From positions 1,328,001 to 1,392,000 of the forward strand of contig NZ_CDME01000011.1 in the NCBI RefSeq assembly GCF_000826545.1: 64,000 nt of DNA. The letters run 5' to 3'. Source of the DNA: Kibdelosporangium sp. MJ126-NF4 (lineage in GTDB: Bacteria; Actinomycetota; Actinomycetes; Mycobacteriales; Pseudonocardiaceae). The position numbers and the translations under genes were made by a program. This document shows positions 9,155-17,436 of this stretch, in pieces. The notes below the pieces were generated by a model. It worked only from the letters and a program-made list of their open reading frames with translations. It did not search any database and had not been told where the DNA came from. Within the stretch, counting starts at the first letter, position 1, and each line of letters begins with the position of its first letter.

Positions 9155-9547
9155 GTGATCCAGCGCTACGCCGTGACGTTCCGGGTACGGCCCGGAACCG
9201 AGGAAGCTGTCGCGGAACTGCTCGCGACCTACGACTCGCCGAACCTGCGAGTCGACGACGACACCCGGCTGGTGAGCACCTCGGTGTTCATGCACGGCAC
9301 CACGATCGTCCGGATGCTCGAGATCGAGGGCGACCTGATCAAGGTCATGCGGCACCTGTCGCAGGAGCCGACGATCCAGCACGTCGAGACCGAACTGCAC
9401 AAGTACCTCGTCGAGGAGGACAAGCGGGACATGAGCGACCCCGAGGGCGCTCGCAAGTTCTTCGCCAAGGCCATGATGCGCACCGTGGTGACCCGCTGGT
9501 CGCCGGATGACGTGCGCGTCGCAGCAGCGAACGGGGCGGCACAGTGA
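9155..9547 (+). CDS. SchA/CurD-like domain protein
   Basis: A 130-residue soluble protein resembling the SchA/CurD-like proteins of spore-pigment and pentangular-type aromatic polyketide clusters: ferredoxin-like dimeric alpha-beta barrel pattern, start IQRYAVTFRVRPGTEEAV and a conserved HGTTIVRMLEIEG stretch. Members have been proposed as oxygenases or cyclase helpers; the reaction here is not established. The GTG at 9155 follows AGAAGGGAA. The stop overlaps the GTG of the next gene, giving translational coupling to an SDR reductase. Confidence 0.7.
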   Translation: MIQRYAVTFRVRPGTEEAVAELLATYDSPNLRVDDDTRLVSTSVFMHGTTIVRMLEIEGDLIKVMRHLSQEPTIQHVETELHKYLVEEDKRDMSDPEGARKFFAKAMMRTVVTRWSPDDVRVAAANGAAQ

Positions 9548-10299
9548 GCGACGCCAAGGTCCTTCTGGTCACCGGTGGTACGGGAGCGCTGGGCGAGTCC
9601 GTCGTCCGGCACCTGGCCTCCGAAGGCCACCAGGTGCTGGTGACCGGCCGCAACGAGGAGAAGCTCGGCGAGATCGTCGCCGCGCACGGCAACGACGGCC
9701 AGGTCCAGTCGATCGTCGTGGACGCCACCACCCCGCTGGGCGCCCGCAAGGCCGTGTCCACCACGGTGGAGAACTTCGGCCGGATCGACGGCCTGGTGCA
9801 CCTGGTCGGCGGCTTCCGGATCGGCCCGGTGGCGCTCACCGACGCCGACGCCTACGAGCACATGATCAAGGTCAACTTCATCTCCGCGGTCACCGCGGCG
9901 CAGGCCACTCTGCCGCAGCTGAGCGGTAGCGGCCACATGGTCTTCGTCGGATCCGTGCTCGCCGAGGAGCCGCTGCCCGGCTTCAGCGCGTACGGCGCGA
10001 GCAAGGCCGCGCTGTTCGCGTGGGCCAAGAGCTTCGCGCACGAGGTCAAGCACAAGGGCGTGCACGTCAACACGGTCATGATGACCATGGCTGACACGCC
10101 GGACTCGCGCGCCCAGCGCCCGCACGTGGACTTCAGCCACGCGGTCACTCCGGACGTGGTCGCCAAGGTGATCCAGTTCCTGGTCAGCCCGCAGGCCGAG
10201 GGCCTCTACGGCGTGACCGTGCCGGTGCTCGGCCAGTTCGAGCTCAACACGCCGCTCACCGCCCCGCCGCCCGGCATGCCGCCGCTGCACAAGCTGTGA
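9544..10299 (+). CDS. short-chain dehydrogenase/reductase
   Basis: A 251-residue SDR. The cofactor motif TGGTGALG lies at residues 10-17, a Ser sits in VGSVLAEE and the catalytic Tyr/Lys pair in AYGASK. The C-terminus is Pro-rich. NADPH-dependent ketone reduction or the reverse dehydrogenation on a polyketide intermediate is likely. The start GTG at 9544 overlaps the preceding stop. A second, more FabG-like SDR lies at 11321, so the pathway has two candidate ketoreductases. Confidence 0.8.
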   Translation: MSDAKVLLVTGGTGALGESVVRHLASEGHQVLVTGRNEEKLGEIVAAHGNDGQVQSIVVDATTPLGARKAVSTTVENFGRIDGLVHLVGGFRIGPVALTDADAYEHMIKVNFISAVTAAQATLPQLSGSGHMVFVGSVLAEEPLPGFSAYGASKAALFAWAKSFAHEVKHKGVHVNTVMMTMADTPDSRAQRPHVDFSHAVTPDVVAKVIQFLVSPQAEGLYGVTVPVLGQFELNTPLTAPPPGMPPLHKL

Positions 10300-10320
10300 C
10301 GACTGACTGAGGAGACCACC

Positions 10321-11262
10321 GTGCTGATCGACGTCCACGGACATCTGGGACCCCTCGGGGAGAAACCCGGTGACGGCCCACCGGGTCTGCACGACCCGGA
10401 CGGCATGATCGAACGCAAAGCCCGTGCGGGCATCACGATGACGATCATCGGGACGCCGGTCGGCGCGGGGGACATGCGTCCGTTGCCGGGGCTGGACAAC
10501 TTCACCCAGACCGCCGACCAGGTCAAGGCGCACAACGAGTTGATGGGTGAGCTGGTCTCGGCCTACCCGGAGCACCTGCGCAGCTACGTCTACCTCGACC
10601 CGTTCGGCGGCGAGGCGATGCTCGCGCAGGCCGCCGAACTGCTGGCCGAATGGCAGTACGTCGGCGTGGTGGCCAACACCAGCATCAACGGCGAGTACCT
10701 CGACTCGCCGAAGGCGGCGGACTTCTTCGCCGCCGCGGCGGAGTGGGACAAGCCTGTGCTGCTGCACCCGCCTGCCGTGCCGGTCGGCGCGGACAGCTTG
10801 GCGCAACTGGGTTTCGGGGTGGTCGAGCACGTCGGCCGCTACTGCGACGTGACCGCGGGCCTCGCGGCGATCCTGAGCGCGAAGTGGCTGGAGCAGTACC
10901 CGTCGCTCAGGCTGATCGCCGCTGCCGGTGGTGGCGCGCTGGCGCTGCTGCTGGAGAAGATCGACATGGCGGCCCGCCGCCAGCGTGGCCGTCAGCCGGG
11001 GGATCCGCTGCCCAGCAGCAAGATCGGGTCGATCTACGTCGAGACGTCCAACCCCAGCCGACACCAGCTGGCGGCGAACGTCGCGGCGCTCGGCGCGGAC
11101 AAGGTGCTGTTCGGCACCGACGCGCCGCCCGTGCTGGACAACATCGAGACCGCGACCGGCGCCGTGCGCTCCGCCGACTTCCTCACCGAGGAGCAGCGGG
11201 AGCTCATCCACTGGCGCAACGCGGCGGAGCTGTTCGAACTGGCGGCTGTTCCGGTCTCGTGA
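10321..11262 (+). CDS. amidohydrolase-family protein (ACMSD-like, possible decarboxylase)
   Basis: A 313-residue protein of the amidohydrolase-2 group, which includes aminocarboxymuconate-semialdehyde decarboxylase. The metal-binding HxH is at the start (IDVHGHLG), another His lies in VLLHPPA and the metal Asp in LFGTDAPP. In an aromatic pathway, decarboxylation of an aryl carboxylate or hydrolytic ring chemistry would fit; neither is shown by sequence. The GTG at 10321 follows TGAGGAG. Its TGA stop lies inside the palindromic element at 11258-11299. Confidence 0.75.
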   Translation: MLIDVHGHLGPLGEKPGDGPPGLHDPDGMIERKARAGITMTIIGTPVGAGDMRPLPGLDNFTQTADQVKAHNELMGELVSAYPEHLRSYVYLDPFGGEAMLAQAAELLAEWQYVGVVANTSINGEYLDSPKAADFFAAAAEWDKPVLLHPPAVPVGADSLAQLGFGVVEHVGRYCDVTAGLAAILSAKWLEQYPSLRLIAAAGGGALALLLEKIDMAARRQRGRQPGDPLPSSKIGSIYVETSNPSRHQLAANVAALGADKVLFGTDAPPVLDNIETATGAVRSADFLTEEQRELIHWRNAAELFELAAVPVS

Positions 11263-11299
11263 GTGTTTTGGCCGGTTCTAACCGGCCAAAACACTCACG
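11258..11299. repeat. perfect 20-bp palindromic element, intergenic copy
   Basis: The left arm CGTGAGTGTTTTGGCCGGTT (11258-11277) and its exact complement (11280-11299) flank a CT dinucleotide. It contains the stop codon of the amidohydrolase gene and could act as a bidirectional hairpin. A diverged copy of the same element lies within NRPS coding sequence at 59055-59100, so this is a dispersed repeat rather than only a terminator. Confidence 0.85.
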
Positions 11300-11320
11300 A
11301 CCATTTTCTGGAGGGGAACC

Positions 11321-12055
11321 ATGCTTGAACTCAAGGGCAAGCGCGTCCTGGTGACCGGCGGCAGCCGGGGGATCGGCCGTGCCATCGTGCTCGCGTTCGC
11401 CGAGGCGGGCGCCACCGTGCACACCTGCTACCGCAACGACAGCGCCGACGTGGAGAACCTGCGCGAGACGCTGACCGGATACGGCGCCGAGCACACGGTC
11501 AGCCAGGTCGACGTCGCCGACCCCGCGCAGGTGCAGGAGTTCGTCGAGGCCGCGGCGAAGCGGGACGGCGGCATCGACGTCATCGTCAACAACGCCGGTG
11601 TGGTCAGCCACAGCACGTTGCAGGAGATGGACGTCGCCGAGTGGAACCGGGTGCTGAACACCAACCTCGGCGGTGTCATGTCGGTGGTGAAGTCCGCGCT
11701 GCCGTCGCTGTGCGAGGGCGCGTCCATCGTGACGATCTCGTCCGCGGTCGCGTCGATCGGCATGGTCGGCCGCACGCACTACACCGCGTCGAAGTCCGCG
11801 CTGGTCGGCTTCAGCCGCTCGCTGTGCAAGGAGCTCGGCCCGCTGGGGATCCGGGTCAACCTGGTCGCCCCCGGCATCATCGAGACCGACCAGACCGCCG
11901 GTCTGACGCCGGAGATCCGTGAGCGGTACTCCAAGCTGGCCGCGCTGGGCAGGCTCGGCGAGCCGGACGACATCGCCTCGGTCGTGCTGTTCCTGGCCAG
12001 CGACCTGTCCCGGTTCGTGTCCGGCCAGACCATCGTCGTCGACGGCGGTATCTGA
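11321..12055 (+). CDS. FabG-like 3-ketoacyl reductase (polyketide ketoreductase candidate)
   Basis: A 244-residue SDR with all classical motifs: TGGSRGIGRA, NNAGVVS, a catalytic Ser in TISSAVAS, YTASK, and PG after the active site. It is close in shape to FabG and to polyketide ketoreductases that reduce one carbonyl of the nascent poly-beta-ketone. The ATG follows GGAGGGGAA. The stop overlaps the ATG of the ABM gene as TGATG, so three tailoring genes are translated as a coupled group. Confidence 0.82.
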   Translation: MLELKGKRVLVTGGSRGIGRAIVLAFAEAGATVHTCYRNDSADVENLRETLTGYGAEHTVSQVDVADPAQVQEFVEAAAKRDGGIDVIVNNAGVVSHSTLQEMDVAEWNRVLNTNLGGVMSVVKSALPSLCEGASIVTISSAVASIGMVGRTHYTASKSALVGFSRSLCKELGPLGIRVNLVAPGIIETDQTAGLTPEIRERYSKLAALGRLGEPDDIASVVLFLASDLSRFVSGQTIVVDGGI

Positions 12056-12387
12056 TGCTGCGCGCCGAACTGGCCATGACCATCGCGACGGGCGACGAGC
12101 CCGCGTTCGAGCGGGAATGGCTGCGGGTCAGCGAATGGGTCGCCGACCAGCCGGGATCGGTGCGCCAGACGCTTGCCAGGCTCGACGGTGAGCAGACCAC
12201 GTACCTGATCACGTCCGACTGGGTCGACGAGCCGTCGTTCCGGGCGTTCGAGACCAGCAACAGGCAGGACGAGGTGACCTCCGGGCTGCGCAGGCTGCGC
12301 CAGTCCGCGCGGATGACCGTGAGCACCATCCTGCACCACAAGGAATCCACCTCGTCCTTAGTGGACGCCACCATGAGGGATCAGTGA
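12055..12387 (+). CDS. ABM-family small monooxygenase-like protein
   Basis: A 110-residue protein with the dimeric alpha-beta barrel pattern of antibiotic biosynthesis monooxygenases, which are cofactor-free oxygenases of quinone formation or B-ring hydroxylation in aromatic polyketides. Conserved features seen are the EFEREW-type helix, a GSVRQTLAR strand and YLITSDW. It is sandwiched between an SDR and a second ABM gene with 1-nt overlaps on both sides. The substrate is unknown. The two adjacent copies may form a heterodimer or act at different positions. Confidence 0.7.
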   Translation: MLRAELAMTIATGDEPAFEREWLRVSEWVADQPGSVRQTLARLDGEQTTYLITSDWVDEPSFRAFETSNRQDEVTSGLRRLRQSARMTVSTILHHKESTSSLVDATMRDQ

Positions 12388-12707
12388 TGACCGCATACAT
12401 CGTCGTGTCCGCGAAGGTCAAGCCGGAGACGGGCCCGCAGTTCGAGGCGGCCTTCCGCCAGGTGCAGGCCAAGGTCAAGGGCACGCCGGGGCACATCAGC
12501 GACCAGCTGCTGCGCGACCACGAGGACCCCAACCGCTACATCCTGCTCGGCCAGTGGGTCAGCGCGGAGAAGTTCCTCGAGTGGGAGGACGCCCCCGTGC
12601 ACAAGCAGACCACCACGCCGATGCGTGAGTTCTGGGCAGGCCGTGTCGAGCGCACGATCTACGAGATCGGCGTCCCCGGACTGGCCGACGGGGCCGCGAA
12701 GTCATGA
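12387..12707 (+). CDS. ABM-family small monooxygenase
   Basis: A 106-residue ABM-domain protein (TAYIVVSAKVKPETGPQFE..., PGHISDQLLRD, YILLGQWVS). The start chosen is the ATG at 12387, sharing one base with the previous stop (TGATG); a GTG three bases earlier is also possible. It is only weakly similar to its neighbour by eye, so this is not a recent tandem duplication. A role in oxidising a ring to a quinone or in hydroxylation is typical of the family. The downstream epimerase overlaps by 4 nt. Confidence 0.75.
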   Translation: MTAYIVVSAKVKPETGPQFEAAFRQVQAKVKGTPGHISDQLLRDHEDPNRYILLGQWVSAEKFLEWEDAPVHKQTTTPMREFWAGRVERTIYEIGVPGLADGAAKS

Positions 12708-13681
12708 GCGCGGCCGACCCGACCACGGTCGTGGTGACCGGGGCGGCGGGCTTCATCGGCTCCAACCTGGCCGAGTCGCTGCTGGCGGACGGCTTCCGGG
12801 TGCTGGGGATCGACTACTGCACCCAGCACGAGCCGTGGGTGGTCGAGCGCAACCTCCGCCCGTTGCTCGGCCACCCCGGTTTCACCTTCGTCCGCAAGGA
12901 CCTGGCGCTGGCCGAGTTGGAGCCGTTGTTCGCCGACGTGGACACCGTGTTCCACCTCGCCGCGCGGGCCGGTGTGCGCACCTCGTGGGGGACCGGCTTC
13001 GGCGGGTACGTCACGAGCAACGTCGCCGCCACCCAGCGCGTGATGGAGGCGGCGATCGCCACGGGCGTCCGCCGAGTCGTCGTGCCATCGTCGTCCAGTG
13101 TGTACGGTGGCACGGCCGGTGGGCCGTCCTCGGAGGACTTGCTGCTCAGGCCGATGTCGCCGTACGCGGTGTCCAAACTGGCCACTGAGCAGCTCGCGCT
13201 GGCGTACGCGAGGCGTCCGCAGCGCGAGGTGTCCGTGGTCGCGTTGCGCTACTTCACGGTCTACGGGCCACGCCAGCGCGACGACATGGCGATCAGCCGG
13301 ATGATCAAGGCCGCGCTGTCGGGCGAGACGTTCACCGTCTACGGCGACGGCAACCAGAAGCGCGACTTCACCTACGTCGAGGACACCGTGCGGGCCACGA
13401 GGCTGGCCATGCACGCCGACGTCCAGGCCGAGGTGGTCAACGTGGGCAGCGGCTCGGTGGTGGCGCTGCACGAGCTGATCGACCTCGTCGGCGAGGTCAC
13501 CGGGCGGCCGCTGAACCTGGAGTACGGCGGCGTGCAGGACGGCGACGTGCCCACGTCATGGGCCGACGTCGAGTACGCGGCCGACACGATCGGGTACCGG
13601 CCGCTGATCGACCTGCGGACCGGAGTGACCCGCAGCGTCGAGTGGTTCCGCGCCAACGCCGACGCGGCCGTCACACGGTAG
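12704..13681 (+). CDS. NAD-dependent NDP-sugar epimerase (UDP-glucose/glucuronate 4-epimerase type)
   Basis: A 325-residue extended SDR. The cofactor motif is GAAGFIGSNLAE, the catalytic pair lies in SPYAVSKLA, and FTVYGPRQR and KRDFTYVED are typical of nucleotide-sugar epimerases. In combination with the UDP-glucose dehydrogenase at 7219, UDP-glucuronate to UDP-galacturonate epimerisation is the simplest reading. A decarboxylase giving a pentose is a weaker alternative, since no additional decarboxylase insert was recognised. The ATG overlaps the preceding stop. Confidence 0.75.
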   Translation: MSAADPTTVVVTGAAGFIGSNLAESLLADGFRVLGIDYCTQHEPWVVERNLRPLLGHPGFTFVRKDLALAELEPLFADVDTVFHLAARAGVRTSWGTGFGGYVTSNVAATQRVMEAAIATGVRRVVVPSSSSVYGGTAGGPSSEDLLLRPMSPYAVSKLATEQLALAYARRPQREVSVVALRYFTVYGPRQRDDMAISRMIKAALSGETFTVYGDGNQKRDFTYVEDTVRATRLAMHADVQAEVVNVGSGSVVALHELIDLVGEVTGRPLNLEYGGVQDGDVPTSWADVEYAADTIGYRPLIDLRTGVTRSVEWFRANADAAVTR

Positions 13682-13718
13682 CGACGACCCGCCAGAAACG
13701 ACACGGGGGAAGACAGGC

Positions 13719-14975
13719 ATGCCCGGCTTCGAAGTGCTGCGCGTACGCAACTACCGGCTCTGGTGGAGCCACCTGTCGGTGGCCAACATCGGCAACTGGG
13801 CGCAGCGGGTCGCCCAGGACTGGGTCGCGCTCGAGCTGACCGGCCAGTCCGGTACCGCGCTCGGCATCGTCACCGCGGCCCAGTTCCTGCCCTTCCTGCT
13901 GCTCGCGCCGGTCGGCGGGGTGATCGCCGACCGGTTCGACGCACGCAAGGTCCTGTTCGTCACCCAGGCGATCATCGGCGGGTGTGCCGCGCTGATGGCG
14001 GTGCTCACCGGCACCGGCGTCGTGGCGTTCTGGCACGTGGTGGTGATCGCGTTCCTGCTCGGCTGCGCCAACGCGGTGTTCCAGCCGACGATCCAGTCGT
14101 TCGTGACCGACCTGGTCGGCCCCGACCTGGTCAGCTCGGCCGTCGGGCTCTCGGCGGCGTCGTTCAACGGCGCCAGGGTGATCGGACCGGCCATCGCCGG
14201 TGTGATGATCGCGTCGTGGACCACGTGGTCGGTGTTCACCGTGACCGCGCTGAGCGTGCTGGTGCCGATGTGGGCGCTGGTGCGGCTGGACCCGAGCCAG
14301 CTCTACCCGTCGCCGAAGGACCGTGGCCGGGGGCTGCTGAAGGAAGGTATACGGTACGCCGTACGGGACCGCAAGGTGCTGCGGATTCTCGGCATCGCGT
14401 TCTTCGTCGGCACGTTCGCGCTCAACTCGCAGCTGACCACGGCGCTGATGGCCACCAAGGAGTTCGGCCTCGGCGCCGGTGAACTCGGTGTGCTCAGCTC
14501 GGTGCTGGCGTTCGGGTCGCTGGTCGGCGCGGTGTTCTCGGCCAAACGCAAGGTGACGACGGACAAACTCGTCGGGTACGCGGCGGTGGTGTTCTGCACC
14601 GTGGAGATCATCTGCGGCCTGATGCCCGGCTACGTCACGTTCGCGGTCTCGCTCGCGGTGCTCGGCTTCACCCAGCTGATCTTCATGACGGCGGCCAACT
14701 CGCGGCTCCAGCTGGTCTCCGATCCGGCCAAACGCGGCCGGATGATGGCGCTCTACACGTTGCTGCTGATGGGCGGCACCCCGCTGGGCGCGCCGCTGAT
14801 GGGCTGGTTCGCCGAGGAGTTCGGTGCCCCGTGGTCACTGATCGGCGGCGGCGCGCTCGCGCTCGCGGGCACGGTCGCTGTGCTCGTCGCGCTGCGTGGG
14901 GCGGTCCGTGAAGACGAACCCGCGCCGCAGCCGGAGCCCGCCAACATCAAAGCCGCCGCCGAACCCGCCGCCTGA
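13719..14975 (+). CDS. MFS exporter (transmembrane secretion effector type)
   Basis: A 418-residue major facilitator with about 12 membrane segments. It starts MPGFEVLRVRNYRLWW and carries the GGVIADRFDARKVL loop typical of MFS_3/EntS-like exporters. Probable role is efflux of the polyketide or self-resistance. The ATG at 13719 follows GGGGGAAG, 37 bp after the epimerase, consistent with the same operon. The C-terminal tail is hydrophilic, rich in Glu, Pro and Ala. Confidence 0.82.
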   Translation: MPGFEVLRVRNYRLWWSHLSVANIGNWAQRVAQDWVALELTGQSGTALGIVTAAQFLPFLLLAPVGGVIADRFDARKVLFVTQAIIGGCAALMAVLTGTGVVAFWHVVVIAFLLGCANAVFQPTIQSFVTDLVGPDLVSSAVGLSAASFNGARVIGPAIAGVMIASWTTWSVFTVTALSVLVPMWALVRLDPSQLYPSPKDRGRGLLKEGIRYAVRDRKVLRILGIAFFVGTFALNSQLTTALMATKEFGLGAGELGVLSSVLAFGSLVGAVFSAKRKVTTDKLVGYAAVVFCTVEIICGLMPGYVTFAVSLAVLGFTQLIFMTAANSRLQLVSDPAKRGRMMALYTLLLMGGTPLGAPLMGWFAEEFGAPWSLIGGGALALAGTVAVLVALRGAVREDEPAPQPEPANIKAAAEPAA

Positions 14976-15009
14976 CCGACATGTCGCAACCGACTAAGGA
15001 GACACCAAG

Positions 15010-16257
15010 ATGATCGGCGACCTGCCGAGTTCGACGACCTGCTGTGTCGCCGGTGGCGGGCCCGCGGGCATGATGCTGGGATGGCTGCTGGCCAGGGCCG
15101 GGGTCGATGTCGTCGTGCTGGAGAAGCACAAGGACTTCCTGCGTGACTTCCGCGGCGACACCGTGCATTCGTCCACCATTCAACTGATGGACGACCTCGG
15201 GGTGGTTGACGAGTTCCTCGCGCTCAACCACCAGCGGGAGACCGCGGTCCGCGCGCAGACCGACGACGGCGAGCTGGTGCTCGCCGACTTCAGCACACTG
15301 AAGATCAAGTACCCGTTCATCGCGTACCTGCCGCAGTGGGACTTCCTCGACTTCATCCAGGGCCAGGCCGAGCGCTATCCCGGGTTCACGCTGGTCACGT
15401 CCGCCGAGGTGACCGGGGTGCTGACCGAGAACGACAAGGTCACCGGCGTGCGCTACCGGCAGGACGGGCAGGAGCGCGAGCTGCGGGCCGTGCTCACGGT
15501 CGCCGCGGACGGGCGGCACTCGGTCCTACGGGAGGCCGCGGGCCTGACCGCGACCGTGCACGGCGCGCCGATGGACGTGATGTGGTTCCGGCTCTCGCGC
15601 AGGGCGGGCGATCCGCACGGCTCGTTCGGCAGGCTGTCGAAGGGGAGCATGCTGGCACTGATCGACAGGGACGACTACTGGCAGTGTGCCTACGTGATCG
15701 ACAAGGGCTCGTACGGCCAATGGCGTGAACGCCCGGTCCAGGAGTTCCGCGACCGGCTCGACAGCCTGGTCGACTGGTTCGACGGCCGGACCGTCGAAAT
15801 CGAGTCATGGGATGACGTGAAGGTCCTCGACGTCCGGTTGGACCGGCTCGACCAGTGGTACCGCGACGGTCTGCTGGCGATCGGGGACTGCGCGCACGCC
15901 ATGTCGGTCGTCGGCGGTGTCGGCATCAATCTGGCCATTCAGGACGCTGTGGCCACCGCGCGTCTGTTGCACCGGCAGTTGCTCGCGGGCAAGGTGTCCG
16001 TGCGTGACCTCGCGGCCGTACAGAAACGCCGATCATTACCCACCGTCGTCACGCAACGACTCCAGAAGACCATTCAGGACCGTTTCCTCGCAGCCGTTGT
16101 GCGATCGGAGAACCGTGGCGGCCCGCCGCCCATCCTGCGCAAGCTGTTCCGGCTGGGGCCGTTGCACCGCCTCAAGGCCAAAGTGGTCGCGGTCGGCATC
16201 CGACCGGAGCGCGCACACCGGTTACCGGCTGTCGAGGCGGCCGGATCACCGTCCTGA
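15010..16257 (+). CDS. FAD-dependent aromatic hydroxylase (PHBH-type)
   Basis: A 415-residue group A flavoprotein monooxygenase. The dinucleotide motif is VAGGGPAGMMLGWLLARAG near residues 14-32, the FAD ribityl motif is AIGDCAHAM followed by GGVGINLAIQDAV, and a DG-type segment lies mid-protein. It would hydroxylate an aromatic ring of the polyketide with NADPH and O2. The ATG at 15010 follows AAGGAGACACC. It is the last gene of the left operon, and a 98-bp gap follows. Confidence 0.82.
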   Translation: MIGDLPSSTTCCVAGGGPAGMMLGWLLARAGVDVVVLEKHKDFLRDFRGDTVHSSTIQLMDDLGVVDEFLALNHQRETAVRAQTDDGELVLADFSTLKIKYPFIAYLPQWDFLDFIQGQAERYPGFTLVTSAEVTGVLTENDKVTGVRYRQDGQERELRAVLTVAADGRHSVLREAAGLTATVHGAPMDVMWFRLSRRAGDPHGSFGRLSKGSMLALIDRDDYWQCAYVIDKGSYGQWRERPVQEFRDRLDSLVDWFDGRTVEIESWDDVKVLDVRLDRLDQWYRDGLLAIGDCAHAMSVVGGVGINLAIQDAVATARLLHRQLLAGKVSVRDLAAVQKRRSLPTVVTQRLQKTIQDRFLAAVVRSENRGGPPPILRKLFRLGPLHRLKAKVVAVGIRPERAHRLPAVEAAGSPS

Positions 16258-16355
16258 ACCGGGATTCCGTACGCCACAAACGCCCCCACCGGACAACCAC
16301 CAAGTGGTACTTTCAGTGGGGGCGTGACCGACATGGCGAGCGGGAGGGGGCTGCC

Positions 16356-17009
16356 GTGGATTCTCCGAGCGGACGATGGGCGACCATCCCCGGCTACGTC
16401 GGGGCGCTCTCGGACCTGCTGCGCGGACCGGCCAAGTGGCGCCGCCGCGTGCTGCACGAGGTCGAGGACGGCATGCTCGCCGAGGTCGACGACCTGGTCG
16501 ACGCGGGATGGGACCGGCGTGGCGCCGAGACCGAGTGCGCGATGAACTTCGGCCCGGTCGACGTGATCGCCGCGCAGTTCAACCGCGCGGCCCGGGTGCT
16601 GCGGATGCGCAGGCTCGGACTGTGGATCGTGGCGTTGCTGCCGTTGCTGGTCCTCGGCTGGGGCGCCGTGGTGATGCTCAGCCCGGACCCGTGGCCCAGC
16701 GAGCCCGGCCTGATCTGGGTCCTGCAGGCCTTCCTGTACTGCAGCCTGGTCTGCTCGATCTGGGGATCGGTCCAGCTGGTCCGGCACTCCAGGCGCGAGT
16801 CGATGTCCACAGAGGGCCCCAAATTCGCCGTCGTCGGTGTCACCCTCGGCACGCTGTGCGTCGCGGTGATGCTGACCTACCGGCTGATCGCCTCACACGG
16901 CGAGGTCTACTGGCCCGCGACAGCGATTTCCTTGGCACTGACCGCGTTCCTGTTCGTCACGACAGTCAGCAACTCCTGGCACCTGACGACACGCGCCGAC
17001 GCGAAGTGA
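16356..17009 (+). CDS. HAAS/permease-prefix-type membrane protein
   Basis: A 217-residue protein: about 85 cytoplasmic N-terminal residues with the repeated acidic-helix pattern of HAAS-like domains (LHEVEDGMLAEVDDLVDAG, GPVDVIAAQF), then four hydrophobic segments. Such domains are usually encoded beside PadR-family repressors. Here the PadR gene at 17066 is convergent rather than co-directional. The GTG at 16356 follows GGGAGGGGG. A sensor or accessory role with the PadR protein is inference. Confidence 0.6.
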   Translation: MDSPSGRWATIPGYVGALSDLLRGPAKWRRRVLHEVEDGMLAEVDDLVDAGWDRRGAETECAMNFGPVDVIAAQFNRAARVLRMRRLGLWIVALLPLLVLGWGAVVMLSPDPWPSEPGLIWVLQAFLYCSLVCSIWGSVQLVRHSRRESMSTEGPKFAVVGVTLGTLCVAVMLTYRLIASHGEVYWPATAISLALTAFLFVTTVSNSWHLTTRADAK

Positions 17010-17025
17010 CTGCGCTGTAAGCAGA

Positions 17026-17040
17026 TGGGCGAAGCGCCCA
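17026..17040. terminator. small hairpin between convergent genes
   Basis: TGGGCG-AAG-CGCCCA, a 6-bp stem between the convergent HAAS-type and padR-type genes. It is weak as a terminator, but the location fits. Confidence 0.3.
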
Positions 17041-17065
17041 GAGACAAAACAGAGGAAAACGTTGG

Positions 17066-17413
17066 CTAGGCGCGGTGTTCGGCGCTGCCGTTGTCGCCGC
17101 CGAACAACACGGCCGACATCGTGCGCGTGACTTCCTGCCACGTCTTCTGGTTGTCCGACAACGCGCGCTTGCCCGCCGCGGTGATGGCGTAGACACGCTT
17201 CTTGCGGCCGCCCTGCGACTGCCAGCCGCTGCGGACCAGACCGGCGGCCTCAAGCCTGTGCAGCGCCGGGTACACGGTGCCGGAAGGCAGGTTGACCTGC
17301 CCTTCGCTGCGTTCGCGCAGCGCCTCGATGATGGCGTAGCCGTGCAGCTCGCCCACGCTCAGCACAGCGAGCAGCATGCCGTTCAGGTTGCCCTTGAGTA
17401 GCTCCGCTCGCAT
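17066..17413 (-). CDS. PadR-family transcriptional regulator
   Basis: A 115-residue winged-helix protein: LKGNLNGMLLAVLSVGELHGYAI, SGTVYPALHRLEAAGLV as the recognition region, and GGRKKRVYAITAAG as the wing. PadR proteins repress efflux or detoxification genes and respond to phenolics or drugs. The short C-terminus puts it in the small PadR subgroup 2. The flavin reductase gene lies immediately upstream on the same strand (23 bp), so the two are likely co-transcribed and the PadR may autoregulate that unit. Confidence 0.85.
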   Translation of the reverse strand: MRAELLKGNLNGMLLAVLSVGELHGYAIIEALRERSEGQVNLPSGTVYPALHRLEAAGLVRSGWQSQGGRKKRVYAITAAGKRALSDNQKTWQEVTRTMSAVLFGGDNGSAEHRA

Positions 17414-17436
17414 AACAAGGAATGCTACATGTTCGG

